Below, one piece after another: positions 1 to 5,809 of a stretch of DNA of 5,910 bases (position 1 is the first letter of the stretch; each line of letters starts with the position of its first letter). The notes under the pieces are model-generated. The model was given only the letters and a program-made list of their open reading frames with translations. It was not told the DNA's origin and ran no database searches. Origin of the DNA: an uncultured Bacteroidota bacterium (GTDB taxonomy: Bacteria; Bacteroidota; Bacteroidia; Flavobacteriales; UA16); the NCBI GenBank assembly GCA_902535565.1, contig CACAUH010000076.1, positions 1-5,910 of the forward strand, given 5' to 3'. The translations under genes were made by a program, and so were the position numbers.

Positions 1-534
1 ATACTCAGCGTTGGTCAGCCCACTCCAGATGGACACGCGATGAATTGAGACATCGGCTCCACCCAGCACAATGCGGCTGGGTGTTGCAAGTGCACTTATT
101 CCTGATGTGCCTTCCTGTCCCCAGTTCCACTCACGGGTGTTGTTCCACGCTTCGAGGTCGTTGTCGTTGTAATCAGTTCCCCTCAGAATCAGGCCGCCAT
201 TTGAGCCCGTATTTAACGCAACGTGATACCATTTGTCCGCGTGGATGATGAACTCGTTGAAGCCATCGGGCATGCCCGAGTGAGCTGTAATTGGGGTGTT
301 GTTTTTATTGAATGAGAATTTCATTCCCCCTTGGTTTAAGGGGGTGTTGTCAGATTCAAGGGAAAGTGTCATGTGGTCTGAACCGCTCCAAACTCGGAGG
401 ATGTCACCGGTGGTAACGCCGTTGGCCTTGAACCACAACTCATAAGTGCCGTTCGCACCGATGTTGGCGGGTTGTTCGATTTGAATATCCAGGTTTGATC
501 CGTTGAGGAAGCGTGTAGAATAGCAGGTGGCACA
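1..534 (-). other. LamG domain 2 (residues 1744-1921), reaching the window edge
   Basis: After E-P-Q-G (1720-1723) the segment has S-T-R-F-L-N-G-S-N-L-D-I-Q-I, then G-T-Y-E-L-W-F-K-A-N-G, D-K-W-Y-H-V-A-L-N-T-G-S (1843-1854), S-R-I-V-L-G-G and finally I-H-R-V-S-I-W-S-G-L-T-N-A-E-Y. This is the full order expected of a Laminin_G_3 / concanavalin-A-like lectin domain: opening strand, x-W-(F/I)-K, W-Y-H-V-A, I-x-L-G, then (D/H)-x-V-x-I-W-x-x-x-L-x-x-x-E. The fold commonly binds carbohydrate or mediates adhesion; the ligand cannot be read from sequence. It is nearly complete at base 1. Confidence 0.85.
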
Positions 535-3500
535 GTCTGTCATGACATTGTCAACGGCAGTGCTGACGTTCGCCACCGTTGCCGCGATGGAACAGCCTTG
601 TGGCTCGATGGTAAAGTCATATTCCCCTTCGGCCAGCCAAACATCTTCTGAATTGACTTCTGATTCTGGCAGGTACTGCAGACAGTTGACATGGACGAAG
701 CCTCGGTCGTTGACCAAGGAGAAGTTGCCATAGAACTCTGCTGCTTCATTGCTGCTCCATGAACAGGCTGATACAGGAGAGGAGCTGTCAAGGACGCGGA
801 TGCTGTAGTCTCCTGCAGGCAGCGAGGTCTTCAAAACCGGCATTGTATAAGCATAGTTGCCGCTTCCCAGTTGTGAGGCTGCATCTAAGATGTCTGAACG
901 GAAATCTTTGATGATGCATTGGGTGTTTGTGTCGATGATGACAGGGTATTCTGTTGCGGTCTCAGATCCATCAGAGAACCAGCGAATCGACAGCATTTCA
1001 CCAGTACCTCGGTTGTAGTTGCATGCGCCACTGTTGCCCAACGCGTAGTCCCAAGAAGCTGCACTGTTGTAGTTGGATGCTGTGGGATCCGAGCATCCAG
1101 TTGGGGTATTGTAATTACACGAAGACAAGGCTCCGGATACCGATAGCGGTTCGAAGTTGTTTCCATTGGGGTGATTGCACTTGGCGGCGCCATAAGCTGC
1201 CGCATTCCAAGTGATGGAGTGCCATCCTTCTCTTGCTTCAATGAAATCGGAGGCAATCCCATCGAGGACGAGGGACGCGTGCATTTGCGTTTGGATTTCA
1301 CTTGCATCTGGGTGCATCCGCGCATGCACGCGGATGGCATTCACTGCTCCACCTTCATTTGTCAGGGTGATGATGAGGTGATTGTAGGCGTCGAGGTCGG
1401 CCACCATCCCGGCAAAGAGGAAGTCCACACCGGCTTGCCGCAGGGCCAATTGATAGGTGGACTCCGAATTGGGGATGGCATAGATGCCAAACACCTCTGA
1501 GACATCCTGAGTGTCGCTATCCTCAGCATTGAAGCCCATGATTGGAATGCCGCTAAAGTCAGGGCCAGCATTGTTGGTTACCGTGGTGCTCGGCACCTTG
1601 ATCCACTCAGAAATCGACCATTCTGCGGTTGCATCATGGCTATTGATTTCAGGCCAAGCAGTGCTTCTATCGGCTGAAGACGGAATGTCCATTTTGAGAT
1701 AAGTGGACTCTGGGAAGACAATGGCGTTTCTCGCGTTCATTGTCCCTTGCGGTTCAACCACCACGTATACGCTGTCTGATGGCGATCCATTTTCGAACAA
1801 GACCTCTCCAGATGCCAAGCCGATGTTGGTTCTGAATCCAATATCGTAGGGCGGCGCAGTAAAGAATTCTTGAATTTGAACATTGCCCAAAGGATCTGTT
1901 CCACAGTCTATGACCGCTCCGACTTTGTATTCGTAAAGTGTTCCTGCAGCGACGTCTTGGTCGATGTACCAAGTAAAGTCCTCTGAGGAGAAGATTTGCT
2001 CCCATGCATCGGGGTCTGGATCGGCTGGCGTGTAAATCCTTCTGTACACCCGGAACTGGTCGATGATGTCATTCTGGTCTGTCGCTGTGGACCAGTCTAT
2101 GCGAACCTTGTAAGGGTAACGTCCTTGAGACACGAAAATGCCGTTTGAGAGGACCCCGTCCACGACCCATGGATTTTCGAGTTGGCCCATGATATTGAGT
2201 GCAACAGGTTGTGTGGTGAAATACTCGCCACACATCTCTTGCTCAATCCGGTACTCTACGATTTCGCATTGCCATTGGCTGTGCTGCAATGAATTGTCTA
2301 CGAAAGCAATCGCATCAGCGTTGCCATCGGGAGCCCCAGACGGAAGCACATCCTTGTTTTGCCAAATGCGCGCTTGTGACCGGTCGGTCGTCAAGAAGCT
2401 GCTCCCAGTTATACCGTTTTCGCTAGTCCCGGATTGATTGAAATATTCCCACCCATCTTCTGGGCCAGTTGCATTGGAAGCATTTCGACGTTGCAACCTC
2501 ATGTATCCGCCGGAGCTCAGTTCTCCTTGGTTCCAAGTGACTGTGGTCGTGCTCACAGCAGCACTGTAATCTGGTGTTTCAATGAGGTTGTCTACCATGG
2601 CAAAGCCCTGGTTGAAGTCTGTGCACAGAATCAAGCGATTGTCGACTTCCTGATATGACCAGAGCGCGGTGCGTCGAGCATCGGTCGTCCAAAGTGCCAT
2701 GCATTCCACATCGACTTCATCACCTCCGTAAAATCCGGCAAGCGCAAGCTCTGAGACGTCGATTTCCATTCTGAGGCTGTCTTGTAGGATGTATGGACAG
2801 TCTTTTCTCATCAACGGGAAATCTGAGCTGTTTACTGTTTTTGTGTATGTAGCCCCGTTGTTTCTGTCGGTCAACTTTACATACATCTCGCCGAAGCCCT
2901 CAACGCCATTGGGGAATCCCCAGTATGGCAAGGCCATGTCCATGGCGTCGTCTCCATCGTATGGGATGTGGGCGTCGTTGGTGATGTCGTAGCGAGGCGC
3001 CGTGATTGGGAAGCTAACATGGATGATGCCGTCCTCATAGAGATTGCCTCGCTCGTAAAAGGTGACCAATTCAGTCGAGTAAAATGTTTGGACATCTGCT
3101 GTGCTCTCCCACATTCCATGGTTGACGTTTCTCAAGTCAATCGGGGCGATTTCGACAGATGAACTTTGTCCCCCTGCGGCTTGGAGCGCCGGGTTAGTGA
3201 AGGAAATGTTGTTTCCCTTATTGGCTTGCATGACGGCATTATCGACCAAACCGAGGCTGGGATCTCCGAGATACCAAGACGTAAGTTTGTCATGGTGCCA
3301 TGTGTTGGGCCCCAATTGGTAGATGTCGAGCAATGCCGCTTGATTACTGGCGTTTACTGGGTCGGTGTTTGAAATGTTGTCGGGTGTAACGGCCATCCAA
3401 TGTGTCCACTGGTTTGGGTTTGTTCGGAACGACGGAATGGATGAGTTTGAAACTCCACCATTGTACAAAGCTCCGTTGTTGATGTTGCTGATGTCGGAAG

Positions 3501-5763
3501 CATTCATCAGGTGGAAATCTGGGGCGTTGTCGCTGTTGTCTGCTTGAATTCCAGCGTCAGGATATCCATTGCTGTTGCTCCATAGCAGCAGGTTTTTCGT
3601 GGCATTCTCACCCGGGACGAGTTCCCTGCTTAAGCTGCCATTTGACGAAGCCAAGCCGTGAGGGTCGTAGTCCTCCCGCTGTACGGTCAAATAAGACGTC
3701 GTGGTGTTCCAGTTTAAGTTGTCTGCGTCTTTGCAGACGTATTTTCCTTTCCTGTTGTTGTTGTCGAGAAGCGCCCCCGTGAAGTGGCGGTCATTGGCCA
3801 AATCGTATGCGTCGTATACGCCATGACCGATGTGGACGTACCTCAAGCCAGGGGTGGCAGTTGGGGACATGTCATCGCCTGATTCATTTAGAACTGCGTT
3901 GTCCTCTACCCTTCGCACAACGGTAATCAAATCGCGCGCAGGTGCCGATGTTCCCGGCGCTTGATAGAAGATGTGACCTTCAGCATTCCCGCAGCCGGGG
4001 TCGTAATGATTGGTGTAAATACGCCCAGCAAATTGTCTGTCTGTGGTCGAAGAATAACAGCCATCTGTTCCCACTCCAGAAAAAGAAAGAGACCAAGACG
4101 TAATACTGTTGTTTTGATCTATGTATTGGGCAGGTGAAGATGCAGTAATCCGCCAGTTGTCGTTTACGTTGGTTCCTTCAAAATAGCCATTGACAGACGT
4201 GTTGGCTCCGCTGCTCACGTGGCCTAGGTTGATGGATGTGCCTGTAGTGGTGTTGTGGAGAACAAATCCTGTATTTGCGGAACAGTTGTGATTGACGGTC
4301 ACATTCGTCAGGTAAACATGGTCACCAATTGTTTGAGTTGAATTTGCGCTTGCAGTTGGAGTGGTCCAATTCACTCCCGGGCTCTTCTCAAAATGAACTG
4401 CAAAATTGTCAATGTTGTGGGTATGTCCGGCAACTTTGTCAAATGCTCTGAGTTTCCACTGACCTGCTGGCGATTTTCCTTGGAAGGTACCATTAATGCT
4501 TCCTCCGTATGCCCCAACAGAAGAATTGTTGCTGTAATTATTTCCAATCACAGAGTTTCCGTCAACAAAATCAATGTTGTGATTACTTCCTGAGTGTGAG
4601 TGGTTGTTATAAAGATGTAACCTTGTGCCGTCGGGGTGCTCTAGCCACAAATCAACTTGACTGGCTTCTGCTCCATCAAAATCGGCCTCGACTTTGCTGA
4701 TGTAAACGTCTGTTCCGATGGTGCCTGTCAGGTTTGTAGATGCCCCAGACCAAGCATCTCCGGTGGAGCTTGTCAATCTGTAGCGGATATAGGCTTCGTG
4801 ATTGCAACTTGCCGAAGCCGTGGCGGAAGCAGAGGCCGAGCACGACCCAAACCATCCGTGACTGCAGTTGTCGCTATCTGAAGCGGTGTCGGTGTCAGAG
4901 GCTCCAGCAGTGATGTCGCGAAGTTCCGGGGCACGCCAATTCCATGAGAACAAACCCGAGATGTCGAGTACGTCACCCATATTTTGGATTGCATTTATGT
5001 AATCCTGCCTGGTGCAGGATGAGGGGCAATCGGTGGTGCTCCCTGCGCACTGCCAACCGCCTGACTGGGTTCCGGATTCAAGGAAAAGTTCATCTCCTAG
5101 CCCAACGACCATGGCCCTTAGGAATTCGATGTCTGCTATTTTATTAGAATAGCTCATGTTCAGGGTTTCCTCATTTCCGTTGTCATTGATGGACCAATAT
5201 GTCCATGTTCCGCCACCTAGACCATTGCTGAAGTTGCTCGAAGAATAGGCTGAAGCGGAAGCGGATACACTGACGCTGCAGCTGCCGTCACAACATCCAA
5301 ACGCAGAGGAGCTTGAACAAGCGTCCGAGACTGTTTGCGACTCTGCGTCTTCGCCCCAGATACACTGATTAAAAACGCCAGTGCCCCACATGTTCCAGTT
5401 GGATGAATTGCTCGCTGAGTGATAGCTTACGCCGGCACTGACCCCAGAAGCTGATGAGCCAGAGATGCTGCCGCGCATGGACGAAGAAACGATGTCGTTG
5501 AGATCAAAATCAATCGCTTGGCCAAACTTGAGATTGTGTTGGGCGCTTTTTTTTTGCCAGCGTTCATTTGAGGCGGGCGTTGCTGATGTAGCGTCTATGG
5601 AGTTGTCATTGTTAATGTCAACATTGAAATAGCTGTTTTGGGGACTGCTTCCATCTGTTGCCACTTCAATTGTTACAGGTATTAGTGGTGCGTCTTGCTG
5701 CGCGAGAACAGCAATAGGACAAATTCCAATAAGAAGAGCGAATTGCTTGGCGAAATTCTTCAT
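1..5763 (-). CDS. Giant secreted multidomain protein (P-domain, Fn3-like, LamG), partial, C-terminus beyond window
   Basis: The frame is open for 1921 codons from the ATG at 5763 to base 1, with no stop. The protein begins with a clear signal peptide (MKNFAKQ, then a hydrophobic stretch ending AVLA before QQ), so it is exported. Domains in order: Ser/Ala/Cys-rich region (88-320), two P-domain-like modules (345-461, 466-565), an unrecognised block (570-1040), two fibronectin-III-like modules (1055-1290), LamG-like domain 1 (1341-1530), a GCSDP...CNY motif (1556-1583) and LamG domain 2 (1744-1921). No HExxH, GTS-type serine protease or glycosidase motif was found. In Bacteroidota such proteins are usually surface-bound or released by type IX secretion; the sorting domain would lie off-window. 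An adhesive or glycan-binding role is inferred. In-frame ATGs also occur at 5772 and 5769; the ATG at 5763 was chosen because it gives the most typical signal peptide. No convincing Shine-Dalgarno or Bacteroidota promoter was seen. Confidence 0.93.
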   Translation of the reverse strand, partial: MKNFAKQFALLIGICPIAVLAQQDAPLIPVTIEVATDGSSPQNSYFNVDINNDNSIDATSATPASNERWQKKSAQHNLKFGQAIDFDLNDIVSSSMRGSISGSSASGVSAGVSYHSASNSSNWNMWGTGVFNQCIWGEDAESQTVSDACSSSSAFGCCDGSCSVSVSASASAYSSSNFSNGLGGGTWTYWSINDNGNEETLNMSYSNKIADIEFLRAMVVGLGDELFLESGTQSGGWQCAGSTTDCPSSCTRQDYINAIQNMGDVLDISGLFSWNWRAPELRDITAGASDTDTASDSDNCSHGWFGSCSASASATASASCNHEAYIRYRLTSSTGDAWSGASTNLTGTIGTDVYISKVEADFDGAEASQVDLWLEHPDGTRLHLYNNHSHSGSNHNIDFVDGNSVIGNNYSNNSSVGAYGGSINGTFQGKSPAGQWKLRAFDKVAGHTHNIDNFAVHFEKSPGVNWTTPTASANSTQTIGDHVYLTNVTVNHNCSANTGFVLHNTTTGTSINLGHVSSGANTSVNGYFEGTNVNDNWRITASSPAQYIDQNNSITSWSLSFSGVGTDGCYSSTTDRQFAGRIYTNHYDPGCGNAEGHIFYQAPGTSAPARDLITVVRRVEDNAVLNESGDDMSPTATPGLRYVHIGHGVYDAYDLANDRHFTGALLDNNNRKGKYVCKDADNLNWNTTTSYLTVQREDYDPHGLASSNGSLSRELVPGENATKNLLLWSNSNGYPDAGIQADNSDNAPDFHLMNASDISNINNGALYNGGVSNSSIPSFRTNPNQWTHWMAVTPDNISNTDPVNASNQAALLDIYQLGPNTWHHDKLTSWYLGDPSLGLVDNAVMQANKGNNISFTNPALQAAGGQSSSVEIAPIDLRNVNHGMWESTADVQTFYSTELVTFYERGNLYEDGIIHVSFPITAPRYDITNDAHIPYDGDDAMDMALPYWGFPNGVEGFGEMYVKLTDRNNGATYTKTVNSSDFPLMRKDCPYILQDSLRMEIDVSELALAGFYGGDEVDVECMALWTTDARRTALWSYQEVDNRLILCTDFNQGFAMVDNLIETPDYSAAVSTTTVTWNQGELSSGGYMRLQRRNASNATGPEDGWEYFNQSGTSENGITGSSFLTTDRSQARIWQNKDVLPSGAPDGNADAIAFVDNSLQHSQWQCEIVEYRIEQEMCGEYFTTQPVALNIMGQLENPWVVDGVLSNGIFVSQGRYPYKVRIDWSTATDQNDIIDQFRVYRRIYTPADPDPDAWEQIFSSEDFTWYIDQDVAAGTLYEYKVGAVIDCGTDPLGNVQIQEFFTAPPYDIGFRTNIGLASGEVLFENGSPSDSVYVVVEPQGTMNARNAIVFPESTYLKMDIPSSADRSTAWPEINSHDATAEWSISEWIKVPSTTVTNNAGPDFSGIPIMGFNAEDSDTQDVSEVFGIYAIPNSESTYQLALRQAGVDFLFAGMVADLDAYNHLIITLTNEGGAVNAIRVHARMHPDASEIQTQMHASLVLDGIASDFIEAREGWHSITWNAAAYGAAKCNHPNGNNFEPLSVSGALSSCNYNTPTGCSDPTASNYNSAASWDYALGNSGACNYNRGTGEMLSIRWFSDGSETATEYPVIIDTNTQCIIKDFRSDILDAASQLGSGNYAYTMPVLKTSLPAGDYSIRVLDSSSPVSACSWSSNEAAEFYGNFSLVNDRGFVHVNCLQYLPESEVNSEDVWLAEGEYDFTIEPQGCSIAATVANVSTAVDNVMTDCATCYSTRFLNGSNLDIQIEQPANIGANGTYELWFKANGVTTGDILRVWSGSDHMTLSLESDNTPLNQGGMKFSFNKNNTPITAHSGMPDGFNEFIIHADKWYHVALNTGSNGGLILRGTDYNDNDLEAWNNTREWNWGQEGTSGISALATPSRIVLGGADVSIHRVSIWSGLTNAEY
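326..344. repeat. Perfect 7-bp inverted repeat with 5-base loop inside the LamG 2 coding region
   Basis: The plus strand reads CCCCCTT, GGTTT, AAGGGGG. The two arms pair perfectly, with five G-C and two A-T pairs. It is coding sequence (around T-P-L-N-Q-G-G, residues 1807-1813) and has no following T-run on either strand, so it is unlikely to be a terminator. Confidence 0.75.
1015..1098 (-). other. Degenerate GCxDPxAxNY...CxY motif (residues 1556-1583)
   Basis: The segment starts GCSDPTASNYNSAASWDY and ends SGACNY. It corresponds to the GC-T-D-P-x-A-x-N-Y-x-P-x-A-x-x-D-D-G-S-C-x-Y motif found, often in tandem, in large secreted Bacteroidota proteins. Here it occurs once, with the DDGSC part altered. 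The two Cys residues, 1557 and 1581, are kept and may form a disulfide. A further C-N-Y-N just upstream (1549-1552) may be the remnant of a preceding copy. Confidence 0.7.
1174..1842 (-). other. Regulatory-like beta segment plus LamG-like domain 1 (residues 1308-1530)
   Basis: Residues 1308-1340 (I-G-F-R-T-N-I-G-L-A-S-G-E-V, then N-G-S-P-S-D-S-V-Y-V-V-V-E-P-Q-G) look like the start of a carboxypeptidase-regulatory-like beta fold. A concanavalin-like segment follows: A-I-V-F-P-E-S-T-Y-L-K-M-D-I, W-S-I-S-E-W-I-K-V, then I-P-I-M-G-F and F-G-I-Y-A-I-P. This fits the opening strands of LamG domains (Laminin_G_3 type). The usual closing I-D-E-V-R-I-W strand is not evident, so the domain is divergent or interrupted by the Cys-rich segment that follows. 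Confidence 0.55.
1894..2181 (-). other. Fibronectin-III-like module 2 (residues 1195-1290)
   Basis: The strand pattern fits fibronectin type III: K-V-R-I-D-W-S-T-A-T-D at 1219-1229, then I-D-Q-F-R-V-Y-R-R-I-Y, W-E-Q-I-F-S-S-E-D-F-T-W-Y-I-D-Q-D-V-A-A-G-T and L-Y-E-Y-K-V-G-A-V-I-D-C at 1276-1287. The phrase D-x-x-V-x-x-G-T-x-Y-x-Y-K-V is very typical of bacterial extracellular Fn3 repeats. The module is probably a spacer or a protein/glycan contact surface between the unrecognised block and the LamG part. Confidence 0.7.
2194..2601 (-). other. Fibronectin-III-like module 1, divergent (residues 1055-1190)
   Basis: The segment opens with A-A-V-S-T-T-T-V-T-W-N-Q-G, resembling the B-strand of a fibronectin type III fold, then G-G-Y-M-R-L-Q-R-R-N. 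It closes with W-Q-C-E-I-V-E-Y-R-I-E-Q-E-M-C-G, which matches the F-strand Y-x-(I/V) and the Cys that often follows it in Bacteroidota. A long insertion between the strands makes this weaker than the next module. Confidence 0.45.
2644..4056 (-). other. Unrecognised central block of the giant protein (residues 570-1040)
   Basis: About 470 residues that I cannot place in a family. They are rich in Asn, Asp, Ser and aromatic residues, with many N-x-S/T triplets and few Cys (569, 591, 677, 989, 1021). Recognisable pieces include RYVHIGHGVYDAYDLANDRH (641-660), an Asn-rich segment at 740-770, and a beta-rich part around 890-1030 with W-G-F-P-N-G-V-E-G-F-G-E-M. No catalytic signature, metal site or transmembrane segment is evident. 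The reading frame is intact throughout, so this is real protein and not a decayed insertion. Confidence 0.6.
4069..4368 (-). other. P-domain-like module 2, divergent (residues 466-565)
   Basis: This segment follows module 1 after only a few residues and repeats its plan. It has T-I-G-D-H-V-Y-L-T-N-V-T-V-N-H near the start (compare T-I-G-T-D-V-Y-I-S-K-V in module 1), then F-V-L-H-N-T-T-T-G-T-S-I-N-L, F-E-G-T-N-V-N-D-N-W-R-I-T-A and a closing S-I-T-S-W-S-L-S-F-S-G. The matching positions of the W-x-(L/I) and final W-S-L-S-F strands suggest a diverged duplicate. It lacks the canonical S/H-P-x-G-T and the Asp after W-R-I-T-A, so a related beta-sandwich is also possible. Confidence 0.6.
4381..4731 (-). 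other. P-domain-like module 1 (residues 345-461)
   Basis: The order of motifs matches the proprotein-convertase P-domain (P/homoB). A first strand with I-S-K-V-E-A-D-F is followed by V-D-L-W-L-E-H-P-D-G-T at about 370-380, the counterpart of the usual D-L-x-I-x-L-x-S-P-x-G-T. Then come an Asn/Ser/Gly-rich loop, F-Q-G-K-S-P-A-G-Q-W-K-L-R-A-F-D at 427-442 (the usual G-x-W-x-L-x-V-x-D) and a closing strand, I-D-N-F-A-V-H-F-E. In known proteins this fold normally follows a subtilisin-like or metalloprotease domain, or sits in type IX cargo. No protease precedes it here. Confidence 0.78.
4804..5502 (-). other. Ser/Ala/Cys-rich N-terminal region with two SASASA stretches (residues 88-320)
   Basis: The segment is dominated by Ser, Ala, Gly and Asn. 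Two similar low-complexity stretches follow small Cys clusters: FGCCDGSCSVSVSASASAYS (residues 155-174) and WFGSCSASASATASASC (304-320). Both have the pattern F-G-(C)...G-S-C-S-(V/A)-S-(V/A)-S-A, so they may be duplicated. Between them lies a more ordinary segment with aromatic and hydrophobic residues and several Cys (239, 246, 250). I do not recognise a family. A flexible, possibly disulfide-stapled surface region is an inference. Confidence 0.6.
5547..5555 (-). repeat. Nine-adenine run within codons 70-73 of the giant gene
   Basis: The plus strand has nine consecutive T at 5547-5555, so the coding strand reads CAA AAA AAA AGC (Q-K-K-S, residues 70-73). It lies near the 5' end of the coding region. 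A single-base change in its length, or polymerase slippage, would shift the frame about 70 codons into the protein. Confidence 0.9.
5701..5763 (-). other. Signal peptide of the giant protein (residues 1-21)
   Basis: Residues 1-7 (MKNFAKQ) form a positively charged start. Residues 8-20 (FALLIGICPIAVL) form the hydrophobic core, and A-V-L-A at 18-21 before QQD is a good signal peptidase I site. There is a Cys at 15, but no lipobox with Cys at the cleavage site, so a soluble exported precursor is more likely than a lipoprotein. Confidence 0.88.
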
Positions 5764-5809
5764 GGTCATCATGCTTTGATCTGTGAAATACACTGAGGTG
5801 TTGTGTTCG
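5764..5809 (-). other. Short intergenic spacer between the two minus-strand genes
   Basis: These 46 bases separate the upstream TAA from the ATG of the giant gene. I see no strong stem-loop with a T-run that would act as a terminator, no good TTTG/TAnnTTTG promoter pair, and no clear ribosome binding site, which Bacteroidota often lack. Two in-frame ATG codons (5772-5770 and 5769-5767) lie within it and could extend the protein by up to three residues. The lack of a terminator is compatible with read-through from the upstream gene. Confidence 0.5.

Noticed and set aside
326..344. Rho-independent terminator
   Set aside because: The stem is strong, but there is no T-run after it on either strand and it sits inside an open coding frame.
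885..1340. A 151-codon open frame on the minus strand in another phase
   Set aside because: It lies wholly within the giant gene, out of frame with it, and its product has no signal, domain or natural composition. The giant frame explains this region with recognisable domains.
1171..1500. A 109-codon plus-strand open frame
   Set aside because: It is antisense to the LamG-like domain 1 region and has no recognisable domain or start signal. It reads as a shadow of the codon bias on the opposite strand, like the other plus-strand frames in the window.
4804..5283. Collagen-like or spider-silk-like repeat gene
   Set aside because: The Ser/Ala stretches are short and there is no regular Gly-X-Y or poly-Ala period.
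5764..5772. Start of the giant gene at the ATG at 5772 or 5769 instead of 5763
   Set aside because: Both are in frame and possible, but they only add up to three residues (MMT), and the signal peptide is most typical when it begins MKNF. The alternative cannot be excluded.
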